DNA of 64,000 nucleotides from the NCBI RefSeq assembly GCF_014218705.1, contig NZ_JABBJF010000010.1:1-64000 (forward strand). The letters run 5' to 3'. Of this stretch, positions 27,462 through 34,711 are shown piece after piece. Both the position numbers and the translations under genes were made by a program. Every line of letters starts with the position of its first letter. The first letter of the stretch is position 1. The stretch comes from Kluyvera sichuanensis. Its GTDB lineage: Bacteria; Pseudomonadota; Gammaproteobacteria; Enterobacterales; Enterobacteriaceae. The notes beneath the pieces are model-generated. The model made no database searches, was not told where the DNA came from, and worked only from the letters and a program-made list of their open reading frames with translations.

Positions 27462-28007
27462 TTAGAAAGTCACGCCGCCGCCCACGTAGGCGCCATCAAT
27501 CAGCGTGTGCCCTGGGCGACCGTCTTTACCGTCAACGCTCACGTGGCGGTAGCCCACTTTCAGCGTTACCGGTTTGATAGGGGTCCAGCTCACGCCGCCG
27601 TTGGCTTCAACGTAGTTTTTCACGCTGTTGTTCAGCCCTTCTGGTGCGACATAGCCTTCACCAAATACGTTAATGCTGTCGGTCAGCGCCACGTTCACGC
27701 CGCCGCCGATAGGGAAGGCCACGCCGTTATCGCCTTTTTTCGGCCCGAGGTAGATGGCTTTCGCGCCAGCGTTCAGCATGACCGGGCCAACTTCAACGTT
27801 ATAGCCTGCACCCACGCCGCCGGTCTGCGTACCGTCATCGGTATTTTTCAGCCAGTTGCTTTCTGCATACAGGCCGGAAGAAGATTTGCCCATTTCCAGA
27901 TTAAGGTTGGTGAAGTTCTTACCTTGCTCAATGCTGCCGCCCATTGCCAGCGCGGAACCGGATACAGCAGTCAGAGCGGAAAGGAGCAGGATATTAAGCT
28001 TTTTCAT
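27462..28007 (-). CDS. YfaZ-family outer-membrane protein
   Basis: This protein of 181 residues has a signal peptide MKKLNILLLSALTAVSGSALA and alternating beta-strand pattern ending in aromatic GGGVTF, as outer-membrane barrels do. The sequence aligns from memory with E. coli YfaZ (LNLEMGKSSSGLYAESNWLKNTDDGTQTGGVGAGYN and GYRHVSVDGKDG). The function of YfaZ is unknown. K-12 has yfaZ elsewhere, so this is either moved or an extra copy. It is a single-gene unit ending at a bidirectional terminator. Confidence 0.87.
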   Translation of the reverse strand: MKKLNILLLSALTAVSGSALAMGGSIEQGKNFTNLNLEMGKSSSGLYAESNWLKNTDDGTQTGGVGAGYNVEVGPVMLNAGAKAIYLGPKKGDNGVAFPIGGGVNVALTDSINVFGEGYVAPEGLNNSVKNYVEANGGVSWTPIKPVTLKVGYRHVSVDGKDGRPGHTLIDGAYVGGGVTF

Positions 28008-28366
28008 GGTTTATTCCTCGTCATAAAATTAATCTGAGGACACCTTAACAAGTGGGTTTTACTTCTGCAAATGTGACTCATGTCGATTTTTAATGCTGGA
28101 ATTGTAATCACCACGGTCTTTTTTTGTTGCTTGAGTGTTTGTTTTTACCGGCGTCAATGATTAGCGTTTTGATGTTTAGCGCCCGTTTAGTTTTTGGCTA
28201 AACGTACCTTGAACAGAGCGGGGGATATTGGTTGGTAGTGAATTAATTGTCTTTCTAATAATTTCCGAAAATGCTCCAACTGTCATGAATAAAAATGAGA
28301 ATTTACATTTCTACGCATTTAATTACCCCCTCCAGGCGGAGGGAGGGCGTGATTTAAGCTGCTGTT
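28008..28366. other. Non-coding gap upstream of yfaZ
   Basis: This AT-rich stretch should contain the yfaZ promoter (minus strand), but I see no clear -35/-10 pair. A short palindrome CCCTCC-AGGC-GGAGGG lies at 28328-28343. No conserved reading frame is apparent. Confidence 0.5.
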
Positions 28367-28441
28367 GTAGCCCGGCCAAGCGAAGCGCCGCCGGGAGCAG
28401 CTCGGTACTCATCCCGGCGGCGCTTCGCTTGGCCGGGCTAC
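28367..28441. repeat. REP pair: 30-bp perfect inverted repeat
   Basis: The arms 28367-28396 and 28412-28441 are exact reverse complements, separated by 15 bases. Each arm is the same unit seen singly at 18729 and 40007. It lies just after the yjiA stop codon and could form a long hairpin protecting the mRNA end or a bacterial interspersed mosaic element. Confidence 0.9.
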
Positions 28442-28458
28442 GGGGTACGGGCTACGGG

Positions 28459-29412
28459 TTATTTTTTCAGGCTGGCGAATGCTGCGCGGATTTCTGCTTC
28501 CGGCAGCTGAATACCGATAAACACCAGCGTGCTGTGCGGCGCTTCGTCGCCCCACGGCCTGTCCCAATCGGCGCTGTAGAGGCGCTGCACGCCCTGGAAC
28601 AGCAGGCGATTCGGTTCGCCGTCAATCCACAGCATCCCTTTGTAGCGCAGCAGCTTGTCGGCGAAGTCCAGCAGCAGGTTCTCCATCACGCGGGAGACGT
28701 CGCTGATATCCACCGGGTAGTCCAGTTCGACCACGATAGACGACACGTCGTTTTGCTGGTCGGCCATAAAGTGGAAGCGCGGCTTCGAGGTGACGTTCTC
28801 TTCCAGCATAAAGCCATTGGTGTTGAACAGCAGGCCCAGGTCGATATCGCCGTGGGTGACGGTGTAAATCGGCGCGCGGGCGTTGATGCGGGTCAGGCGT
28901 TCACGCAGTTTTTCAGCCTCGCCAGCGACGTCGGTTTTGGTCAGCAGGATGCGGTCGGCGTAGCCCACCTGCGACTGGGCGATGGTGAACTGGTTCATCT
29001 GCTCGTTGGCGTGGACCGCGTCAACCAGCGCAATCACGCCGTCCAGCAGGTAGCGCTCGCACAGCACCTCGTGGGAGAAAAAGGTTTGAATAATGGGGCC
29101 GGGGTCGGCCATGCCGGTGCATTCAATCACCAGGCGGTCGAAACTGATGTTGCCCTGGTCGAGGTTATCGAGCAGATCTAACAGCGCGTCTTCCAGCTCG
29201 TTAGAGCGGGTGCAGCAGATACAGCCGTTGGTCAGGGTTTTGATCTGGGTGGCGCGGTCGCCAATCAGTTGGTCGTCGACGGAGACTTCGCCGAACTCGT
29301 TTTCAATCACGGCAATTTTAAAGCCGTGCTGTTCGTTGAGGATGTGGCGCAGCAGGGTTGTTTTGCCCGCGCCGAGGAAACCGGTAAGTAGGGTTACTGC
29401 AATCGGTGCCAT
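28459..29412 (-). CDS. yjiA: YjiA, COG0523 GTPase / zinc metallochaperone
   Basis: This protein of 317 residues has P-loop GFLGAGKTTLL near residue 10, the metal-binding CxCC motif in NGCICCTRSNELEDALLDLL, switch-like ECTGMADPGP and the GTP-specificity TKTD. COG0523 proteins bind Zn or Co and hydrolyse GTP to deliver metal. The start at 29412 (MAPIAVTLLTG) follows GGAGACATC; the longer frame start is not used. It lies 10 bases after yjiX and belongs to the btsT-yjiX-yjiA unit. Confidence 0.95.
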   Translation of the reverse strand: MAPIAVTLLTGFLGAGKTTLLRHILNEQHGFKIAVIENEFGEVSVDDQLIGDRATQIKTLTNGCICCTRSNELEDALLDLLDNLDQGNISFDRLVIECTGMADPGPIIQTFFSHEVLCERYLLDGVIALVDAVHANEQMNQFTIAQSQVGYADRILLTKTDVAGEAEKLRERLTRINARAPIYTVTHGDIDLGLLFNTNGFMLEENVTSKPRFHFMADQQNDVSSIVVELDYPVDISDVSRVMENLLLDFADKLLRYKGMLWIDGEPNRLLFQGVQRLYSADWDRPWGDEAPHSTLVFIGIQLPEAEIRAAFASLKK

Positions 29413-29422
29413 GATGTCTCCT

Positions 29423-29626
29423 TTAACAGCAGCGTATGCCGCCTTTTCCATCGCCGCCGTAGCGTGCCTGCTGGCGCTCGCGGAAGAACTCTTCGTAGGT
29501 CATGTACGGTTTATCCGGATGGTTGGTCTGCATATGTTCGACGTAGTTGTCGTAATCCGGAATGCCAATCAGCATTTTTGCCGCCTGACCGAGATATTTT
29601 TTAGCTTGCCCTAAGTTACCAAACAT
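29423..29626 (-). CDS. yjiX: YjiX, small YbdD/YjiX-family protein
   Basis: This protein of 67 residues is nearly identical to E. coli Yji[21 protein letters not shown], then [20 protein letters not shown], ending [13 protein letters not shown]. The start at 29626 is fixed by that similarity; the longer frame covers a hairpin region. The family always travels with CstA/BtsT peptide or pyruvate transporters and may be an accessory subunit of transport. Confidence 0.95.
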   Translation of the reverse strand: MFGNLGQAKKYLGQAAKMLIGIPDYDNYVEHMQTNHPDKPYMTYEEFFRERQQARYGGDGKGGIRCC

Positions 29627-29688
29627 AGACCATCCTGATAAGACAAAGCCCGACGAGGTTATCTCTATCGGGCTGGGGAACTCGTTTT

Positions 29689-29724
29689 CCCTCACCCCGA
29701 CCCTCTCCCAGTGGGAGAGGGAGG
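29689..29724. repeat. Interspersed CCCTCTCCCC palindromic repeat, copy 2
   Basis: ccctcaccccgaccctctcc with cagtgggagagggagg is the inverse orientation of the elements at 15619 and 40066. It lies between btsT and yjiX. Confidence 0.8.
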
Positions 29725-29734
29725 GTTCGGTGGA

Positions 29735-31885
29735 TTAGTGGTGTGAAGAGGTCTTCACGCCGCCTTCCGGTACCGGCACATATGGGGTTTCTTTGTCGGT
29801 ACGTTTATCGCTATTGCGCACCTGCATCCAGGTTTTGAAACCGTAGAAGATGATGCTGTACACCACCACCAGGAACAGAATACTCAGGCCTGCGTTGGTG
29901 TAGTTGTTGATAACGATGTGGTTCATGTTGGCAATCTGCTGGGCGGTCAGTTCACCACCGGCAGCAATCTTCTCTTTGTACTGGTTCGCCATGAAGAAGA
30001 AGCCTTCCATCTGCGGGTTGGTGCTGAACAGTTTCAGGCCCAGCGCCCAGGTGGTGCAGATAAGCAGCCAGACCGCCGGGATGGTGGTCACCCAGATGTA
30101 TTTGGTGCGCTTCATCTTAATCAGGATAACGGTACCCAGTACCAGCGCCACGGCGGCCAGCATCTGGTTAGAGATACCGAACAGCGGCCACAGGCTCTTC
30201 ACGCCGCCCAGTGGGTCAACCACGCCTTGATACAGCAGGTAACCCCACAGGCCTACACAGCCCGCAGTGGCGACCACGCCAGCGACCAGAGAGTCAGTTT
30301 TCTTCAGGAACGGTACGAAGTTACCGAGCAAATCCTGCAGCATAAAGCGGCCCGCACGGGTACCAGCGTCCAGCGCGGTGAGGATGAACAGCGCTTCGAA
30401 CAGAATACCGAAGTGGTACCAGAAGCCCATATCGGCCATCGGCAGCACTTTGTGGAACACGTGAGCAATACCGACCGCCAGGGTTGGCGCGCCGCCTGCG
30501 CGGTTCAGTACCGACGGTTCGCCGATATCTTTCGCCGTTTGCAGGATCTGCTCAGGAGTGATGACGAAGCCCCAGGAGCTGACGGTTGCCGCCGCGTGGA
30601 CGGTCACATCTTTCAGCTGTGCCGCAATCAGCGCCGCGTTCTCGCCGCCCATCTCATGCAGGTTTGGCATGGTGATGCCAAGGCCTGCCGGAGGGGTGTT
30701 CATCGCGAAGTAGAGGCCCGGTTCGATGATGGAGGCTGCAACCAGCGCCATAATCGCTACGAAGGACTCCATCAGCATGGCGCCATAACCAATCAGACGG
30801 GCATCGTTTTCGTTCGCCAGCAGCTTCGGCGTGGTGCCGGAGGAGATCAGCGCGTGGAAGCCAGAAACGGCGCCACAGGCGATGGTGATAAACAGGAATG
30901 GGAACAGCGCGCCTTTCCACAGTGGGCCGGTGCCGTCGATGTACTGGGTCACGGCTGGAATTTTCAGATCCGGGTTGAGGATCACGATGCCGAGCGCCAG
31001 GCCAACGATAACGCCGATTTTCAGGAAGGTGGCGAGGTAGTCGCGCGGTGCCAGAATCAGCCATACCGGCAGCAGGGCAGAGATAAAGGCGTAACCAATC
31101 AGCGCGAAGGTGATGGTGGTGTCTTTAAAGGTCAGCGCCGGGCCCCAGTACGGGTCGTGGGCAATCACGCCGCCGAAGTAGATAGAGGCAACCAGCAGCA
31201 CGATACCAATCACCGACACTTCGCCTACGCGGCCCGGACGGATAAAGCGCATGTAGATACCCATAAACAGCGCAATCGGCACGGTCGAGCAGACGGTGAA
31301 CACGCCCCACGGGCTTTCTGCCAGGGCTTTCACCACGATCAGCGCCAGCACCGCCAGGATGATGATCATAATCAGGAAGCAGCCGAACAGGGCAATGGAG
31401 CCCGGCACGCGGCCCATCTCTTCTTTGACCATTTCACCCAGCGACGAACCGTTACGGCGCGTGGAGATAAACAGCACCATAAAGTCCTGCACCGCACCTG
31501 CCAGCACCACGCCCGCCAGCAGCCAGAGCGTACCCGGCAGGTAGCCCATCTGCGCGGCCAGTACCGGCCCTACCAGCGGGCCCGCACCGGCGATAGCGGC
31601 GAAGTGGTGGCCGAACAGCACGTAGCGGTTGGTCGGCACGTAGTTCAGGCCATCGTTGTTGATGACCGCCGGCGTTGCACGCGTAGGGTCGAGCTTCATC
31701 ACCTTCTGGGCGATGTATAGGCTGTAGTAGCGATACGCCACCAGATACACAGAAACCGACGCGACGACGATCCACAGGGCACTGACGTGCTCACCGCGGC
31801 GCAGTGCGACGACCGAGAGGCAAAATGCACCGATGATTCCGAGAATCACCCAGGGTATGTGCTTGAATAGCTTTTTCGTATCCAT
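29735..31885 (-). CDS. btsT: BtsT (YjiY), pyruvate/H+ symporter of the CstA family
   Basis: This inner-membrane protein of 716 residues has the same length as E. coli BtsT and near-identity over the N-terminal and central parts (YVPTNRYVLFGHHFAAIAGAGPLVGPVLAAQMGYLPG). It carries many hydrophobic helices and a cytoplasmic C-terminus ETPYVPVPEGG. BtsT takes up pyruvate with high specificity and is induced by the BtsS/BtsR two-component system in response to external pyruvate. Four BtsR-like boxes and a CRP-like site lie upstream. yjiX and yjiA follow on the same strand. Confidence 0.97.
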   Translation of the reverse strand: MDTKKLFKHIPWVILGIIGAFCLSVVALRRGEHVSALWIVVASVSVYLVAYRYYSLYIAQKVMKLDPTRATPAVINNDGLNYVPTNRYVLFGHHFAAIAGAGPLVGPVLAAQMGYLPGTLWLLAGVVLAGAVQDFMVLFISTRRNGSSLGEMVKEEMGRVPGSIALFGCFLIMIIILAVLALIVVKALAESPWGVFTVCSTVPIALFMGIYMRFIRPGRVGEVSVIGIVLLVASIYFGGVIAHDPYWGPALTFKDTTITFALIGYAFISALLPVWLILAPRDYLATFLKIGVIVGLALGIVILNPDLKIPAVTQYIDGTGPLWKGALFPFLFITIACGAVSGFHALISSGTTPKLLANENDARLIGYGAMLMESFVAIMALVAASIIEPGLYFAMNTPPAGLGITMPNLHEMGGENAALIAAQLKDVTVHAAATVSSWGFVITPEQILQTAKDIGEPSVLNRAGGAPTLAVGIAHVFHKVLPMADMGFWYHFGILFEALFILTALDAGTRAGRFMLQDLLGNFVPFLKKTDSLVAGVVATAGCVGLWGYLLYQGVVDPLGGVKSLWPLFGISNQMLAAVALVLGTVILIKMKRTKYIWVTTIPAVWLLICTTWALGLKLFSTNPQMEGFFFMANQYKEKIAAGGELTAQQIANMNHIVINNYTNAGLSILFLVVVYSIIFYGFKTWMQVRNSDKRTDKETPYVPVPEGGVKTSSHH

Positions 31886-32021
31886 AGTAAAACCTGGTTC
31901 TAATAGGATGAATAATCAGCCGAAGCTGCCGTTGTTTTGAGTTTGGGTTTGAGGAGGTATTGATCATTATGCTGATGACAAGCTTGCCAGAGATACGCGC
32001 GCGTAAAGTTGGGTAAATCGG

Positions 32022-32089
32022 TGAGCGGTTGAAAGCGATGGCTAAGCGGTTATGTGAGGGGGTAAGCGGTTGGCTACATGCTGAACGGT
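32022..32089 (-). promoter_or_regulatory. Four BtsR (YehT)-like boxes upstream of btsT
   Basis: On the minus strand the boxes read ACCGTTCA (32089-32082), ACCGCTTA (32070-32063), ACCGCTTA (32050-32043) and ACCGCTCA (32029-32022). The known BtsR site is two ACC(G/A)CT(C/T)A boxes 13 bases apart; the two boxes nearest btsT have exactly this spacing. The other two lie 12 and 11 bases further up, the last with one mismatch. Confidence 0.88.
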
Positions 32090-32098
32090 AGCTAAATA

Positions 32099-32114
32099 TG
32101 TGATTGAGATCTCA
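32099..32114 (-). promoter_or_regulatory. CRP-like site upstream of btsT
   Basis: TGTGA-TTGAGA-TCTCA matches the CRP consensus at 9 of 10 key bases. It lies directly upstream of the BtsR-like boxes. It could also serve the divergent binding-protein gene at 32313. Confidence 0.55.
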
Positions 32115-32312
32115 AGTTTTTTCCTCGGCGTCGTTTCCCTACGACGGACTTCGTATGATTAAAAACCAATTAAAAACACTATTGTCACTTATTGATCACA
32201 ACTCCGGGTCCTGGTCTGCTCCACATCGTCCATTTTTTCCGACTATTTGACTCATCTTCGGACGGTGAGCCACGTCGCTCATCGGCCTGTATCCTTAAAA
32301 AGGACGAAAACA

Positions 32313-33602
32313 ATGAAAAATATGCGGCTAAAAGTGATGTGTTGCGTGCTGGGGGCGGGAATGTTGTGGCCGATGATGGGTCAGTCCGCCACCGAGTTAC
32401 GCATGTCGTGGTGGGGTGGTAACCAGCGGCACCAGGCCACGACGGAAGCGATTAAAGCCTTCGAAGCACAAAACCCTGACGTCAAAATCAATACCGAACC
32501 CAGCGGCTGGGATGGCTACTTATCACGCCTGAGCACGCAACTGGCGGGAAATACCGAGCCGGACGTGATGCAAATAAACTGGAACTGGCTGGTGATGTTT
32601 TCCAAAAACGGTGACGGTTTTTATGACATTAACCGCCAGGCATCGCTTATCGACCTGACGCAGTTCTCGAGCCAGGGCAAACAGCTGGTGACGGTGAACG
32701 GCAAACTCAACGGTGTACCGGTGGCCATGACCGGGCGCTCGATGTACTACAACCCCGATCTGTGGAAAAAAGCGGGCGTGGCGTATCCACAAACCTGGGA
32801 GCAGATGATTGCGGCGGGCCCGGTGTTTAAAAGCAAACTGGGGGACGATTACTACCCGTTTATTCTCGCTAATCACGACACCACCATCATGACGTTCCTG
32901 AACTCGTATATGGTGCAGAAATACAATATTTCGATGATTAACCCGCAGACCAAAGCCTTTAACTACAGCCGTGAACAGTGGCTGGACTATTTCGGGCTGT
33001 ATAAAAAGCTGGTGGATAATCACGTTATCCCGTCCATGAAATATCTGTCGTCGTTCGGCAAGGCCAACGCCTGGGAAATTAAACCGTGGCTGGAGGGCAA
33101 AATTGGCGGCGTACACACCTGGAGCACCGATGGCACCTTTGCAGGAAGCCTGCGCGCGCCCGCACATCTGGAAGTGGGCCCTTACCCTATGCTGCCCGGT
33201 GCCACCGATGCGGGGATCTTCTTCAAGCCAGCAATGATGTTCTCCATCGGCAAAAACAGCCGTCATCCCGAGCTGGCGGCCAAGCTTATCAATTTCCTGC
33301 TGAACGACCCGCAGGGCATCAAGGCGATGGGGCTACAGCGTGGCGTCCCGCTGAGCGCTGAAGCGGTGAAAGTGCTGCAACAGGACGGCGTGCTGGATAG
33401 CAGCCAGATTCAGGTTCAGGGGCTGGCGCAGGTCGATAAGTTAATGGGCAAAATCGAACCGTCGCCATGGTTTGAAAACCCGCAACTGCTGGCCTACTTC
33501 CTCGACGCGGTGCAGCGCTTTGATTACGGGCAGCTCACGGTTGAACAGCTGGCCGATGAATTCCCGCAACGCGCGCAGCGTGTGCTGAAAAAAATCATGT
33601 AA
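32313..33602 (+). CDS. TogB-like ABC extracellular oligosaccharide-binding protein, no permease nearby
   Basis: This precursor of 429 residues has a signal peptide MKNMRLKVMCCVLGAGML ... GQSA and a mature start ATELRMSWWGGNQRHQATTEAIKAFEAQNPDVKI, typical of cluster 1 (carbohydrate) binding proteins and similar from memory to TogB, the oligogalacturonide-binding protein of pectinolytic enterobacteria. The start at 32313 follows AAAGGACG. Two genes for membrane subunits and one for the ATPase would be expected next to it, but GH105 and GH28 enzymes follow instead. It must therefore use a transporter encoded elsewhere. Confidence 0.88.
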   Translation: MKNMRLKVMCCVLGAGMLWPMMGQSATELRMSWWGGNQRHQATTEAIKAFEAQNPDVKINTEPSGWDGYLSRLSTQLAGNTEPDVMQINWNWLVMFSKNGDGFYDINRQASLIDLTQFSSQGKQLVTVNGKLNGVPVAMTGRSMYYNPDLWKKAGVAYPQTWEQMIAAGPVFKSKLGDDYYPFILANHDTTIMTFLNSYMVQKYNISMINPQTKAFNYSREQWLDYFGLYKKLVDNHVIPSMKYLSSFGKANAWEIKPWLEGKIGGVHTWSTDGTFAGSLRAPAHLEVGPYPMLPGATDAGIFFKPAMMFSIGKNSRHPELAAKLINFLLNDPQGIKAMGLQRGVPLSAEAVKVLQQDGVLDSSQIQVQGLAQVDKLMGKIEPSPWFENPQLLAYFLDAVQRFDYGQLTVEQLADEFPQRAQRVLKKIM

Positions 33603-33613
33603 ATGAGGTGGTT

Positions 33614-34690
33614 ATGTCGCAATTATTGAAAGAGTCCATTCTAAGCAAACTGGATACGCTGTTTAATGAGCTGATTGTGGTACGCACCAACGATGCCGAG
33701 CTTAAAAAACAGAAGGTTATCGCCTCCGACTTGTCGATTGAAAACTGGGACTGGTCGCAGGGCGTTGGGATTTACGGCATCTGGCGGCTGTACCGCATCA
33801 CCCGCGAGCCGCGCTACCTGGCCTACCTCAACGGCTGGTTCTCGCGTCGCATGGCGGAAGGTCTGCCGGAAAAGAACATCAACCGCATGGCGCCGATGTT
33901 GACGGCCACCTGTATGGCGATGGAATCAGGCGAAACGGCCTGGCAGGCAGACATTGCCGAGTATGCCGACTGGATTGATACGCGCCTGCTGCGCACCCAG
34001 GAAAATGGCTTTACCCACTGTACCAGCGACCACCTGAACGAAGAGCAGCTGTGGGTGGATACGCTGTTTATGAGCGGCTTATTCCATGCAAAAGCGTCGC
34101 TGCTGCTGGATAAGCCGCGCTATATGGACGATGTGGCGTACCAGTTTTTACTGCACATCAAGTACCTGATCGACCGCCGTAGCGGGTTGTGGATGCACGG
34201 CTGGAGCTTTATCGACCGCAACAACTACGGTGCGGCGCTGTGGGGGCGTGGCAACGGCTGGGCCGCTGCGGGCAGCGTGGATTTTCTGGAGATGGTGACG
34301 GAAGAGACGGCGAATACCCGTTTTATCCGCGAAGCATTTGTTCGACAGATGCTGGCGGCGGTGCACTATCAGCACAGCAACGGCATGTGGTCGACGCTTA
34401 TCGATCACCCCGAAAGCTACGAGGAAGCATCGGGCACCGCTGGGCTGACCTATGCCTTGCTGAAAGGCGCGCGGCTTGGCCTGCTGGATAACCGCTGCCG
34501 CGATGCGGGCTGGGCGGGTGTGCAGGCGTTGATGGCACGGATTAATGAACACGGTGAAGTGGCGGATGTGTCAGCCGGAACGTCAGTCGGGCGCGATTTG
34601 CAGCATTATCTGGATATTCGCGTACGTCAGCGCGCCTACGGGCAGTCGCTGGCGATGCTGGCATTAGGGGAAGCGCTCGCCCATTTATAA
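33614..34690 (+). CDS. GH105-family unsaturated galacturonyl hydrolase (second copy)
   Basis: This cytoplasmic (alpha/alpha)6-barrel enzyme of 358 residues has the catalytic region LWVDTLFMSGLFHAKASLLL, then GLWMHGWSFIDRNNYGAALWGRGNGW and NGMWSTLIDHPESYEEASGTAGL. It is clearly related to the product of 14524-15600 but diverged. The start at 33614 follows GAGGTGGTT; a GTG six bases upstream is less likely. Between a TogB-like binding protein and a GH28 enzyme it most likely trims unsaturated galacturonate from imported oligogalacturonides. Confidence 0.92.
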   Translation: MSQLLKESILSKLDTLFNELIVVRTNDAELKKQKVIASDLSIENWDWSQGVGIYGIWRLYRITREPRYLAYLNGWFSRRMAEGLPEKNINRMAPMLTATCMAMESGETAWQADIAEYADWIDTRLLRTQENGFTHCTSDHLNEEQLWVDTLFMSGLFHAKASLLLDKPRYMDDVAYQFLLHIKYLIDRRSGLWMHGWSFIDRNNYGAALWGRGNGWAAAGSVDFLEMVTEETANTRFIREAFVRQMLAAVHYQHSNGMWSTLIDHPESYEEASGTAGLTYALLKGARLGLLDNRCRDAGWAGVQALMARINEHGEVADVSAGTSVGRDLQHYLDIRVRQRAYGQSLAMLALGEALAHL

Positions 34691-34711
34691 TCTGAACTTA
34701 AGGACAAGGTG

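Noticed and set aside
29918-31720. A 600-residue open frame on the plus strand
   Set aside because: It is antisense to btsT, whose protein is nearly identical to E. coli BtsT. The frame's product is His/Arg/Gln-rich without domains, as expected from a mirrored GC-rich gene.
32150-32190. KdgR box upstream of the TogB-like gene
   Set aside because: The AT-rich stretch has only a partial resemblance to the KdgR consensus with several mismatches and no clear symmetry.
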